Assembly: GCA_030039655.1 (NCBI GenBank)
Contig: JASHVC010000058.1
Span: 1-10,795, forward strand
Length of the DNA stretch: 10,795 nucleotides
Direction: 5' to 3'
From: Xanthobacteraceae bacterium
Lineage (GTDB): Bacteria; Pseudomonadota; Alphaproteobacteria; Rhizobiales; Xanthobacteraceae
Part shown: positions 1 to 7,421 of the stretch, in pieces
How positions within the stretch are numbered: the stretch's first letter is position 1
Layout: every line of letters begins with the position of its first letter
The notes under the pieces: generated by a model
Told to the model about the DNA's origin: nothing
The model's database searches: none
What the model saw: the letters and a program-made list of their open reading frames with translations, nothing else
Made by a program: the position numbers and the translations under genes

Positions 1-1
1 C

Positions 2-196
2 GGCGCTTTCACCAAGGCGGTGATCGAAGGCATCGCGCTCGGCAAAGCGGTGCGTCCCGACGGCTTCATCACCACATCGAGCCTCGACACATATTTGGAG
101 TATCGGGTCGGGCAGTTCACCGACAACAAGCAGACCCCGGTAATGGAACGCCCGCCGGAGGAGCCGGATTTTGCCATCGCCGAAATGCGGAAATGA
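2..196 (+). CDS. Caspase-like (peptidase C14 family) protein, C-terminal fragment
   Basis: The gene enters from the left edge; only the last 64 codons and the TGA stop at 194-196 are present. The visible peptide starts GAFTKAVIEGIALGKA, followed by a PDGFIT segment, a YLEYRV segment and KQTPVM near the end. This order (GxFTxAxxEGL, then DGxIT, then YVxxRVxxLT, then QxPV) is what I know from the region after the catalytic His/Cys in bacterial caspase-domain proteins, where it forms the last strand and helices of the fold. The tail (PDFAIA, then a short charged end) is also typical of alphaproteobacterial members. The catalytic dyad lies outside the window, so activity cannot be judged. Such proteins are cysteine endopeptidases or inactive relatives, often secreted or fused to repeats. 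The neighbouring ATPase gene is convergent, with 96 bases between the stops. The family call rests on pattern recall of a short fragment. Confidence 0.72.
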   Translation, partial: GAFTKAVIEGIALGKAVRPDGFITTSSLDTYLEYRVGQFTDNKQTPVMERPPEEPDFAIAEMRK

Positions 197-292
197 AGCC
201 GGGCGTGGCGCTCAAGGGTGCACATTTGGGAGCGTGCCTTGTCGCGCCGGCCCCGCTTGGGCGGCTCGGGTCTCTGTTCGACCAACAGCCTA

Positions 293-2083
293 CTATGTGT
301 CAGTCGAGCGGCGCCTGAGCAGCTTCAGTGGATCAATTGGCTGTGGGTGGCTGGGTGCTTGCGGCTCCGATGCGACCTTGGCCGGACCGCTCTCTTCGCT
401 CGTGTGCTCTATGCTCACACGTTGCCGGATGGTGCGGCCGCCGCGCCAGCGCTCCAATATCCCCGATATCGAGTGTTGATCCGTTGCTTTGCCGTCCTCG
501 CCGGGACCCGTTGTTTCGTTCCTGGGCAGCAATTGCCGCGGCAATTGTTCGAACTTGAGCCGTGTCGGCAGCGCCACGCCTTCGCCGAACGCGAAAGCTT
601 CACCGGTGCCGAGCGACGGCAGGAAGGCAAGAAAGTTGGCGGCCGTGTCGGCCACCGCCGAGCGTAACAGCGATTGGTCACGATCGTTGGTCATGCGCAT
701 CGCAAACAGCGTGCTGCACTGAGATAAGATCGTCGAATCCAGTTCGGCTGGGCGCTGCGACACCAAGCCGAGGAACACACCGTACTTACGGCCCTCTTTG
801 GCGATTCGCGCGATCGAACGGCGGGTCGGAGCGAAGCCGATTGAGTGATCGGCCGCCATGTAGCGATGCGCTTCTTCGCAGAGAACCAGCAGCGGATTGG
901 CGCCGTCGCTCCACAAACCGAGATCGAACGCCATGCGTAACATGACCGACACGACCGCATCAACAACCTCGGACGGGAAACCCGCAAGCTGGAGAACCGT
1001 GACGGGGACTCCGCTTATCGGGAGCCGGAACAGCGTCGACACGATGTCGCCCATCGTATCGCCACCCACATTGGCGTTCTCGAACATGAAGGCGTAGCGC
1101 GGATCGTTGCACGCAGTTTCGATGCGGGTGATGAGCTTGTGATAGACCATCCGCAACGAGCGGTTCTCCAATTTTCCCATGCGTGCGTCGAGGAGTTCGA
1201 CAAGGTCGGAGATGCGGTATGGCACCGGAACGTCAACGGTAAAGCGCATCCCCGGTTCGGCGGCCCTGATGCTGAGTCGTCCGTTGGCCGCGGCCTGTCG
1301 CGCATAGGTCGATTTGGCGAGCGGAATGCATTCGGAAAGGATGCCGACTTCGTCCTCGATACTGGGCTTCCCGGCGAACAGCACGTCGACCATTTCGTCG
1401 AAATTGTAGAGCCAGAATGGCAGCTTGAGATTGCTGGGATTGAGAACCAGCGACTGCTCCCCAAAGCAGCGGCCATATTCGTTGTGCACGTCCAAGAGCA
1501 ACACCCGCAGATCGGACCGCGCCTCAAGAATCCGGTGCAACAGCAGCGAGACGGCGCTCGACTTGCCGACGCCGGTGGTGCCGAGTACCGCGAAATGCTT
1601 GCTCAGCATTTCGTCGACTTGGATGCGCGCCGCGATCGTTGCGTCCTGTTGCAACTGTCCGACCTCGATGGTCCGCGAACAATCACTGCGAAACACCCGG
1701 CCCAATTCTTCCGATCCAACGGTGGTCACACGGTCGCCTATGGCCGGATAGGTCGACACCCCGCGTTCGAATTTGGCGGCCGTGGTTCCATGGTTGCGGA
1801 TTTCACCGATCAGGTCGAGCCGCGCCCGGGAGAGGCCGCGTCTGGTCCCGGACGAGACGTTGGCGATCAAGCCAATGAGCAGTGATTTTCCTGCGCGCAC
1901 ACCGAGAAATCTTCCAACGGTGGCGCGAGCTTCTTCCGGCGTATCCGCGGAGTCCGCGGGGAGACCTACACTTGCCTGCGAACCGCGCACGGACATCACA
2001 TGACCGACCGTGTTGGGTTGGCCCGTTTTGGACTCGGACAATGGTGAAACGTCGATCTGGGAATTCGCCAGCGGCAGCGACAT
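293..2083 (-). CDS. HerA-type (DUF87) ATP-binding DNA translocase/helicase
   Basis: This is a FtsK/HerA-superfamily P-loop ATPase of about 596 residues; such proteins form hexameric rings that pump double-stranded DNA. Numbered from the upstream ATG at 2173, a HAS-barrel-like beta-rich N-terminus spans about 55-185. Walker A GTTGVGKSS is at 198-206 and LLLDVHNEYG at 225-234. Walker B PLLVLCEEAH is at 427-436, with acidic pair E433/E434. The HerA hallmark stretch RIAKEGRKYGVFLGLVSQRP (456-475) holds the sensor and arginine-finger region. A low-complexity tail of about 70 residues follows. I prefer the ATG at 2083 (codon 31): GGAAG sits 7 bases upstream, and the 30 codons before it are rich in A/T at third positions, unlike the rest of the gene. 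Classical HerA works with the NurA nuclease in end resection; others pair with SIR2 or DUF4297 effectors in phage defence. None of these is in view, so the role is open. The ATPase call is firm. Confidence 0.9.
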   Translation of the reverse strand: MSLPLANSQIDVSPLSESKTGQPNTVGHVMSVRGSQASVGLPADSADTPEEARATVGRFLGVRAGKSLLIGLIANVSSGTRRGLSRARLDLIGEIRNHGTTAAKFERGVSTYPAIGDRVTTVGSEELGRVFRSDCSRTIEVGQLQQDATIAARIQVDEMLSKHFAVLGTTGVGKSSAVSLLLHRILEARSDLRVLLLDVHNEYGRCFGEQSLVLNPSNLKLPFWLYNFDEMVDVLFAGKPSIEDEVGILSECIPLAKSTYARQAAANGRLSIRAAEPGMRFTVDVPVPYRISDLVELLDARMGKLENRSLRMVYHKLITRIETACNDPRYAFMFENANVGGDTMGDIVSTLFRLPISGVPVTVLQLAGFPSEVVDAVVSVMLRMAFDLGLWSDGANPLLVLCEEAHRYMAADHSIGFAPTRRSIARIAKEGRKYGVFLGLVSQRPAELDSTILSQCSTLFAMRMTNDRDQSLLRSAVADTAANFLAFLPSLGTGEAFAFGEGVALPTRLKFEQLPRQLLPRNETTGPGEDGKATDQHSISGILERWRGGRTIRQRVSIEHTSEESGPAKVASEPQAPSHPQPIDPLKLLRRRSTDT

Positions 2084-2306
2084 TATTTGGCTTCCGTCCG
2101 GAACAATTGTTGGCAGTACTTTCCAGGAATGTTTAGCGAATCCGGCTGCAAAATCAGTTAAAGCACCCATCATTTATTGGGGGGCGCGCAAACGGATTGA
2201 AGAACGATCGATTCAGGGTCGAAACGGTTAAAGCGGCATTACCCGATTTGCAAAATTTCGACTGAGTCGCGGGAAGCGCGAGAGACTTGTTGCTGTGTGG
2301 GGATGT

Positions 2307-3341
2307 TCACTTAGCGGCGCTGGCCACCTGAAAATACGCGTTCACCTTCATCCCGACGATCAGCGGGCCGGGAACATCCAAGTCGATGATAACTTCCGTT
2401 GCGTCCAAGCTGCCAACATTGCGCTCAAGCGGATTGATGCTCCTGGCTTGGATGATCGGCGCTATTGCGGAGACCTTTCCGGCGAATTCATTGCCGGGAA
2501 ACGCATCGGCGCGGATCACGACCGGTTGGCCAACACTGACCTTGCTGATGTCGCGCTCATCGAGCTCGGCGCGCACCTGCAGCGCCGAAACTTCCCCAAG
2601 TACGAGGAGAGGCTGCGGTGAGGATGGAGCCGCCAATTCGCCGACCTTGGCTTTGACCTGCAGCACCGTGCCGGCGATTGGCGAACGGATCCTGGTCTTT
2701 TCCAGCTCCACATTAGCGACCCACAGGTCCAAGCGGGCGACGTTGAGCTGCCCCTCGCTTTCGGTTGGCAAAGGGGTGCCTGTTTCGGCTTCGATCTTGC
2801 GCAGTTCCGTCTGTTTCTGGTCGAGGGCATCCCGCGCACTCGTCCATGCCGCGCGCTCCTTCGCAAGGTCCACAGCGGATCCGCTTACGCCCCGCCTCGC
2901 CGATGTAGCTGTGTCGAACGCGTCGCGTGCCGCCACCAGTGCCGTGCGGGCATCCGCAACCGCATCTTCTGCTTTGCGCCTATCGGCCGCCTTGCCTGCG
3001 GATTGATCGTTCCGCAACCTCTTCTGCATCGCAGCCCGGGCCTCCGCCGTCGCCACCCGCGCCCGGGCCTCCTGGTCGTCGAGGCGCAGCAACAACTCAC
3101 CCGCCAACACTTCATCGGTGGCGTTGACGAGGACCTCGGTGATGCGACCGACGATCGGAGACCCCATCGTTATTTTCCCCGAATGGGGTTCGACCAACCC
3201 CTGGGCGACAGCTTGCCAGCCCTGTTCGTCAGTCCTGGTTAGCGTTGCCTGCGGCGCGCCGATCGGCCGCTCAATCATCGCGAGCCAACCTGCAGCTGTG
3301 AAGATGCCCACGGCCGACAAGATCGCAAACATCTTTGACAT
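2307..3341 (-). CDS. Periplasmic membrane fusion protein of ABC exporter (DevB/HlyD type)
   Basis: This is the adaptor of a tripartite efflux system, anchored in the inner membrane and reaching through the periplasm towards an outer-membrane channel. It has about 344 residues. An N-terminal hydrophobic segment (about residues 4-21, FAILSAVGIFTAAGWLAM) acts as an anchor or uncleaved signal. A first lipoyl half-motif follows (GLVEPHSGKITMGSPIVGRI). Next is a long Ala/Arg/Glu-rich coiled-coil hairpin (about 90-214). The second lipoyl half contains TRIRSPIAGTVLQVKAKVGE, and beta-barrel domains come after it (DERDISKVSVGQPVVIRADA). This order is diagnostic for the family. I choose the ATG at 3341 because GGAAAGG (complement of 3351-3357) lies 9 bases upstream. 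A GTG at 3365 would add 8 residues and has no good ribosome site. The gene follows the ATPase stop by 26 bases and is the last gene of the exporter operon. The cargo cannot be read from the sequence. Confidence 0.9.
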   Translation of the reverse strand: MSKMFAILSAVGIFTAAGWLAMIERPIGAPQATLTRTDEQGWQAVAQGLVEPHSGKITMGSPIVGRITEVLVNATDEVLAGELLLRLDDQEARARVATAEARAAMQKRLRNDQSAGKAADRRKAEDAVADARTALVAARDAFDTATSARRGVSGSAVDLAKERAAWTSARDALDQKQTELRKIEAETGTPLPTESEGQLNVARLDLWVANVELEKTRIRSPIAGTVLQVKAKVGELAAPSSPQPLLVLGEVSALQVRAELDERDISKVSVGQPVVIRADAFPGNEFAGKVSAIAPIIQARSINPLERNVGSLDATEVIIDLDVPGPLIVGMKVNAYFQVASAAK

Positions 3342-3367
3342 GATCTCGGCCCTTTCCGATGACACGA

Positions 3368-4069
3368 TTATTTGGCAGGCGCGACGCCTTGGTTCTCACC
3401 GACGAGTTGTCCATCCTCGATGCGGACAATTCGGTTGGCGAACGGCAGTGTGCGCGGGTCATGGGTGACGACAAGTATCCCGCAATCCGGGCTGCTCGCG
3501 ATCTGGGCGAGCAGCGACATGACGGAATGGCCATTCTCGCTGTCCAAAGCCGCTGTCGGCTCGTCCGCCAGGATGACGGCGGGCTTGGCAACAATGGCGC
3601 GGGCAATCGCGACGCGTTGCTGTTCGCCTCCGCTGAGCTCTCGCGGAAGTGCGTTGATCCTATGAGAGAGCCCGACGGCTGCTAAAGCCTTCCGCGCCCG
3701 TCCAAACGCGCGAAAGCGTTCGCCGCGTAGGTCCAGCGCCAGGCGCACATTGTCCAACGCGGTCAGGGTTGGGAACAGATGATAAGATTGGAAGACAAAC
3801 CCGATATATTTACGCCGCAGTTCGGCGAACTGCTCCGCGGAGAGACCCGCAGTGGAACGGCCGCGGATGCGAATCGCGCCCTCGCTGGGCGACATGATGC
3901 ATCCGAGGATGGATAGGAGCGTAGTCTTGCCGCTGCCGGATGGCCCCATCAGCAGTGCCAACTCGCCGCCTGCGAGTGAAATGCTCACTCCCTTGAGCGC
4001 TTCCACCTTGCTGGCGCCATCGCCCAGGAACTTGACGACTTGGATCGCTTCCATAACGGGTTGGGTCAT
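3368..4069 (-). CDS. ABC exporter ATP-binding subunit (DevA/MacB-LolD type)
   Basis: This is the cytoplasmic nucleotide-binding subunit that powers the permease encoded just upstream; 233 residues, the normal size for a stand-alone subunit of this group. All catalytic motifs are intact. Walker A GPSGSGKTT is at about 42-50, the Q-loop FVFQSYHLFP has Gln at about 94, and the signature LSGGEQQRVAIARA starts at about 145. Walker B VILADEPTAALD has D169/E170, and the H-loop is VVTHD with His at about 203. The LTALDNVRLAL stretch after the Q-loop and the short length place it with the DevA/MacB/LolD branch rather than importers. The reading frame is open further upstream to 4168, but the ATG at 4069 overlaps the permease stop in an ATGA arrangement and matches the family N-terminus, so I use it. 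This overlap implies translational coupling. The fusion protein follows 26 bases downstream. Confidence 0.95.
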   Translation of the reverse strand: MTQPVMEAIQVVKFLGDGASKVEALKGVSISLAGGELALLMGPSGSGKTTLLSILGCIMSPSEGAIRIRGRSTAGLSAEQFAELRRKYIGFVFQSYHLFPTLTALDNVRLALDLRGERFRAFGRARKALAAVGLSHRINALPRELSGGEQQRVAIARAIVAKPAVILADEPTAALDSENGHSVMSLLAQIASSPDCGILVVTHDPRTLPFANRIVRIEDGQLVGENQGVAPAK

Positions 4070-5277
4070 CGCGTGAAAACCATGGCGGGATCCAGGCGTG
4101 TCACCTTCACGATGGCCGAAATGGCTGACAGCACGCACATTGCGACCGTAAGGAGTAACAATCCCCACGTCAGGGTCGGCGGCATGAGGACCGGCAACGC
4201 TGTTTCAGCCGTCGCCTTGACGATGAGCACGCCAATGCTTGCAGCAACGGCAAAGCCGACAATTGCGCTGACCAGCGCCTGAATGATGATCACGGCGCGG
4301 ATATACTCGCTGGAACAACCGATGGCGCGCAGCGTCGCGAATTCCGGCAAATGATCCTTGGTGCTCGTATAGAGCGTTTGCGCGACAATAACGGTACCGA
4401 CAATCAGACCGAGTAAGGCACCAGCGAACAGGGCGGCGCCCGCGCCTGTTTCGAACAGCCAAAATGACCGGCTCCGGCGGCGAAACTGATCAGGCGTCAG
4501 AATCTCGACTTTGGAAAGAGTTTCCAGTAGTCGGCTGCGAACCGTTTCAATGTCGGCGCCGGCGGAAACTTTGACGAGAAAATAGGTCGCCTTGTTGGGC
4601 GACATCCCGATGTAAGCCCGTGCTCTATCGAGCGGCGCAAATACGTAAGGCGAGGTCGTGAAGGATCGGATGCCGCTTGTTACCGCCTGTACCTGAACCC
4701 TCTCATTGTTGATCTCCGCGATATCGCCGATGCCTTTGGATTCCAGGCGCTTGAAATAGGATCGATCGATCGCCACGGCGCCGGGAATCGAAAGCGCCCG
4801 GAGATTGCCCGCGATCAAGTTCCAAGGAGGCAATCCAGGCCCATCTAAATGGGTCCCGATGATGACAACAGGCGTCTGGTCACTGTCTTGCATGCGCCAT
4901 TGCGCAATGCCGGCCGCAATCGGCGCCGCGTCAATCACCCCTTTGACTGACAGAGCACGAACTCTTTGGGCTTCATCTAACTGTGAGGATTGTTCGAAGC
5001 ATTTCGTTCCTTGGGCCACGATCCAAAGGTCGGCCGGCGCATGATCGATCATCGTCGTCACCATGCGCTCGAAGCTTATGAACAATCCCATTTGCAGGGT
5101 GACGAGCGTCATCGAAAAGACAATCCCCACGATCGTTGCAAAGAATCGAAGCCTGTCGTGAAGCAGATTGCGTATTGCAAGCTTAAGGATGAGGGGCGTC
5201 GAATGATTGATGGCGCCCTTCACCAGGCGCCACAAAGCTGCCAATACAATCCCAGTAATGGTCGAGATAGAGCGCAA
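4066..5277 (-). CDS. ABC exporter permease (DevC type, FtsX/MacB-like domain)
   Basis: This is an inner-membrane permease of up to 403 residues with the four-helix FtsX/MacB layout. TM1 is at about 44-68 (preceded by LAIRNLLHDRLRF), a periplasmic domain of about 200 residues spans 69-275, and TM2 to TM4 lie at about 278-302, 328-356 and 370-391. DHLPEFATLRAIGCSSEYI (308-326) is the cytoplasmic coupling-helix motif typical of DevC proteins. MacB-type permeases use large periplasmic-domain motions to push substrates into a TolC channel. In cyanobacteria the DevBCA relative exports glycolipids; the substrate here is unknown. The first possible start is TTG at 5277, just after an in-frame TAG, and it lacks a clear Shine-Dalgarno site. 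TTG at 5244 or GTG at 5223 are alternatives closer to the usual family N-terminus. This is the first gene of the exporter operon. G+C is lower here than in the right-hand genes (for example 29 of 60 bases at 5041-5100). Confidence 0.92.
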   Translation of the reverse strand: MRSISTITGIVLAALWRLVKGAINHSTPLILKLAIRNLLHDRLRFFATIVGIVFSMTLVTLQMGLFISFERMVTTMIDHAPADLWIVAQGTKCFEQSSQLDEAQRVRALSVKGVIDAAPIAAGIAQWRMQDSDQTPVVIIGTHLDGPGLPPWNLIAGNLRALSIPGAVAIDRSYFKRLESKGIGDIAEINNERVQVQAVTSGIRSFTTSPYVFAPLDRARAYIGMSPNKATYFLVKVSAGADIETVRSRLLETLSKVEILTPDQFRRRSRSFWLFETGAGAALFAGALLGLIVGTVIVAQTLYTSTKDHLPEFATLRAIGCSSEYIRAVIIIQALVSAIVGFAVAASIGVLIVKATAETALPVLMPPTLTWGLLLLTVAMCVLSAISAIVKVTRLDPAMVFTR

Positions 5278-5381
5278 GGTTGGCTATGAGCGTTGCAGCG
5301 GATTCGCCAAACATCGAGCTTCAACGCAACCGGAGCACGCAAACCCTTGGCTAACCTGGACGAGCCAGTTCATGCCAATGG

Positions 5382-5402
5382 CCACCTACACTGTAGAGGT
5401 GG
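5382..5402. promoter_or_regulatory. Inverted repeat upstream of exporter operon (possible operator)
   Basis: Arms CCACCT and AGGTGG pair perfectly around 9 bases. Inside, the offset palindrome CTACACTGTAG (5386-5396) is also perfect. The site lies 105-125 bases upstream of the earliest permease start. The position suits an operator or activator site for the exporter operon, but short repeats like this occur by chance and no regulator gene is adjacent. Confidence 0.3.
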
Positions 5403-5778
5403 GAACAAAAAAGACCGACCCGTGAATGTTGAAGCTTGGCGAGCAACGCTAAAAGCTGCTTGGTGGCGCGCCCCCAGCTTCCGTCAGCGACGCGAACACA
5501 CCCGTACGATGCAAAGCTAGCTAGCACGAACCGCGCGCGCCTAACAATGCAAGCCTTGGCCATTCTCAACGCCTTACCTGGAAAATTCTGTGATTTCCGC
5601 CCGATTTTGCCCCGCGGCGAATACAAATTGGGCCTGCTGCGGTTGGCCCGATTCGGCGAACACACCGACGCAACCGCGCCCCTCGTTGGCGCGGCTATAT
5701 TCATCGATTTGCGGCAATGCAGTCAGTCGCCAGTAGCGGGTCACTCCGTGAGTTGGAGTAAATCTTGCTCCCGTGCCC

Positions 5779-5793
5779 TTCTCGATACGAGAA
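5779..5793 (-). terminator. Hairpin just after acyltransferase stop (weak terminator candidate)
   Basis: TTCTCG and CGAGAA pair perfectly around a 3-base loop, 13 bases past the acyltransferase stop on the minus strand. No T-run follows (the next minus-strand bases are GGGCACGGG), so it is not a classic intrinsic terminator. It could help stabilise a 3' end. Confidence 0.25.
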
Positions 5794-5806
5794 TATGGCG
5801 ATAATT

Positions 5807-7048
5807 CTAAACGCGCTCAGGCGCAAACTCAGAAACCGGATGGCGCGCTGACCCGATAAGCTGCGCGCCCAAGGGAATGCGCTGGACGATCGTGGTGGCG
5901 ATCCAGCTAAGAAGCACCGTGAGACCGAACACGATCACCGCTTTGACCACCGCGGGTAGCGAGGCCTCGAGCAGCGCGTATTGTAACCAGACGACGAAGG
6001 CGTAATGCAGTAAATAAAGGCCATACGCATTCGCAGCGAGCGCGCCGAGAATCCGCGACCGCTTGGCGGCGAAGCGCAGGCTGACGGCGATCAAGAAAAA
6101 GCAGCCTGCAGCGCAAGCCAGCACGTAACTGAAATCGGCGGCGATTGTCGTGCCCATCGATGCGGTACCGGTCATCGTCAACGACGTCAGTTCCATCCAC
6201 AGCATCAGCGACGCAAGGGCGGCCGCAAGCCACAGCGCCCAGCGCCGCGCCAACAGGCCATCGACCGCAATCAGTCCTTGGTTGAGGCCCCCGGCGCCAA
6301 TGCCGACGCCGGCGAAGAAATACACGGCATAGTGCAGCGGCCGACATAGCTGAATCGCGAGCGGTCCGGAATCGGACCAGGTCCACGGCGTAAACGCAAC
6401 CGCCAACGGCACATAGGCCAACGCGGACACTGCAACGAGCGCGGCAAAGCATAGGCCAACCCGTGTTCCGGCCACTATCAACCACTGGCCGAGGGTCCGT
6501 AGTGCATTCGGTGCAAGCCGGTGCACGAGCGCGGCGATGACGTTCAAGACGAGGAGTTGCCACAGGAACCACAGCGGACCATTGGGCCAGAACGGCAACG
6601 CGAGCAGCGCCTGCCAATAGGCCGTTACACTTGTGTCCATGGCCGTCACGCGGAAGGCCGGATAAACGGCGAGCGGAATGATCGTAACGATGCCGAGAGC
6701 GTAGGGAACGCCGAGCCGAAGCGCGCGATCGCGTACGAAAGTCCAGTCCGTCCTGCGCGTGAGGCTGGGCCACACAAACAGTCCCGACAGGCAGAACATC
6801 AGCGACATGAGGTAGACGTCTTGCCACGCACAAAACAAATCGAACCCCAGAAAGCGATGGCTGTCGATGATCGGGAAGGCGCGCCAATTGTAAGGTGGGC
6901 TGTCAAAGTCGGCGGTCCGAGCCGCGTTCCAACTCACGTAAGCAAGCGTCGAATGAAAACCTAATACAATAAGGATCACGATACCCCGCAGGTTATCGAG
7001 CGCCACGCTGGAGCGCGAAGCATAACTGGTATGGATCAAAATACGCAT
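5807..7048 (-). CDS. Integral-membrane acyltransferase 3 family protein (OafA/OpgC-like)
   Basis: This protein of about 413 residues has roughly ten hydrophobic helices and should O-acylate an envelope glycan, lipid or similar acceptor using a cytoplasmic acyl donor. Family signatures are visible. LDNLRGIVILIVLGFHS at the N-terminus supplies R21 and H32, equivalent to the conserved Arg/His of the first helix. FCLSGLFVWPSLTRR (about 85-99) followed by RDRALRLGVPYALG is the second conserved block. ANAYGLYLLHYAFVVWL near the C-terminus matches the typical AYxIYLxHxP region. The frame stays open upstream to 7309, but I choose the ATG at 7048 because the family begins almost directly with the DNLRG block. 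The longer N-terminus would be soluble and unlike the family. The ribosome site is weak. The acceptor substrate is unknown. The gene is probably transcribed alone from its own leader. Confidence 0.88.
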   Translation of the reverse strand: MRILIHTSYASRSSVALDNLRGIVILIVLGFHSTLAYVSWNAARTADFDSPPYNWRAFPIIDSHRFLGFDLFCAWQDVYLMSLMFCLSGLFVWPSLTRRTDWTFVRDRALRLGVPYALGIVTIIPLAVYPAFRVTAMDTSVTAYWQALLALPFWPNGPLWFLWQLLVLNVIAALVHRLAPNALRTLGQWLIVAGTRVGLCFAALVAVSALAYVPLAVAFTPWTWSDSGPLAIQLCRPLHYAVYFFAGVGIGAGGLNQGLIAVDGLLARRWALWLAAALASLMLWMELTSLTMTGTASMGTTIAADFSYVLACAAGCFFLIAVSLRFAAKRSRILGALAANAYGLYLLHYAFVVWLQYALLEASLPAVVKAVIVFGLTVLLSWIATTIVQRIPLGAQLIGSARHPVSEFAPERV

Positions 7049-7421
7049 CGTGCCGCCGTCTCGGCCTCGATATCCGGTGCATTGCGCACCAAATGGAGGA
7101 TTCCCCATTGCGACGCGTTGCTGCAACACGTCACGCGTACCGAAGACGCACGCGGCTAAATCCGAATCGGCTGTTCGTTTGGCTTTGCGCTGGGCCGCTC
7201 TGAAATATGCGGCAAAGCCCATGTAATCTTGCGGCCCGCTGCCTGATCGCGCCGATTCCACTCGCCGAAACGCAACGCGACAGCGATACCACCATACCGT
7301 GTCGCACACCGAAACGTGTGATCGATTTGCAACACGCGCGAGGGATTCCGCGCGAATTCACAACCATCCGATAGAATTCTTCCGCCGAAACACTGCAATT
7401 TTTACGTGGGGGCACGCCGTC
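7049..7421. other. 373-base leader/intergenic region before the acyltransferase
   Basis: This lies between the peroxidase-like gene's stop and the acyltransferase start, both on the minus strand. Minus-strand frames stay open across much of it (to 7309 in the acyltransferase frame, and 7131-7415 in another), but neither translation has recognisable domains and I do not call a gene. It contains a 21-base near-palindrome at 7112-7132 and a CACAC/GTGTG pair at 7305-7320, in positions suited to transcriptional control of the acyltransferase. I see no T-rich terminator after the upstream gene. Confidence 0.45.
7112..7132. promoter_or_regulatory. 21-base near-perfect palindrome upstream of acyltransferase (possible operator)
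   Basis: Nine of ten base pairs match around a single central T, with a perfect 11-base core GTTGCTGCAAC (7117-7127). It ends 64 bases before the chosen ATG at 7048, a usual distance for a repressor site overlapping a promoter. With uniform base composition, about 0.3 sites this good would be expected by chance in this window for this centre length, so the location carries much of the weight. No regulator is identified. Confidence 0.35.

Larger units (their letters stand above)
5278..5806. other. 529-base gene-free region, probable exporter promoter
   Basis: No credible gene is present. Open frames of about 75-120 codons exist on both strands (for example 5436-5804 + and 5351-5704 -). Their translations show no recognisable domain, no good ribosome site and irregular composition. 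The region lies between the acyltransferase stop and the permease start, both on the minus strand, so it should hold the acyltransferase terminator and the exporter promoter. Visible structures are an inverted repeat at 5382-5402, a hairpin at 5779-5793 and a second pair, ACTCC/GGAGT, at 5743-5759. A minus-strand T-run (TTTTTTG, complement of 5406-5412) sits immediately beside the first inverted repeat. I cannot assign a sigma-70 promoter with confidence. Confidence 0.5.

Noticed and set aside
274..288. CTGTT/AACAG hairpin between the convergent caspase-like and HerA genes as terminator
   Set aside because: Only a 5-pair stem with no T-run on either strand; too weak to call.
1139..1885. 248-codon plus-strand frame opposite the HerA ATPase
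   Set aside because: It covers the Walker A region of the ATPase on the other strand and has no domain of its own.
2259..2269. CGACTGAGTCG palindrome between the fusion protein and the HerA ATPase as exporter terminator
   Set aside because: The symmetry leaves a 1-base centre, so a stable hairpin would keep only 3 pairs; the short T tract nearby is not preceded by a strong stem.
5516..5525. Perfect 10-base palindrome GCTAGCTAGC
   Set aside because: Short repeats of this size are expected by chance several times per 10 kb, and nothing nearby gives it a role.
5436..5804. 122-codon plus-strand frame in the gene-free region
   Set aside because: No recognisable domain, no convincing ribosome site, and it overlaps a similar-sized frame on the other strand; not enough to call a gene.
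5907..6887. 326-codon minus-strand frame inside the acyltransferase
   Set aside because: It is an alternate frame of the membrane protein, Arg/His-rich with no hydrophobic helices; the in-frame acyltransferase has clear family motifs.
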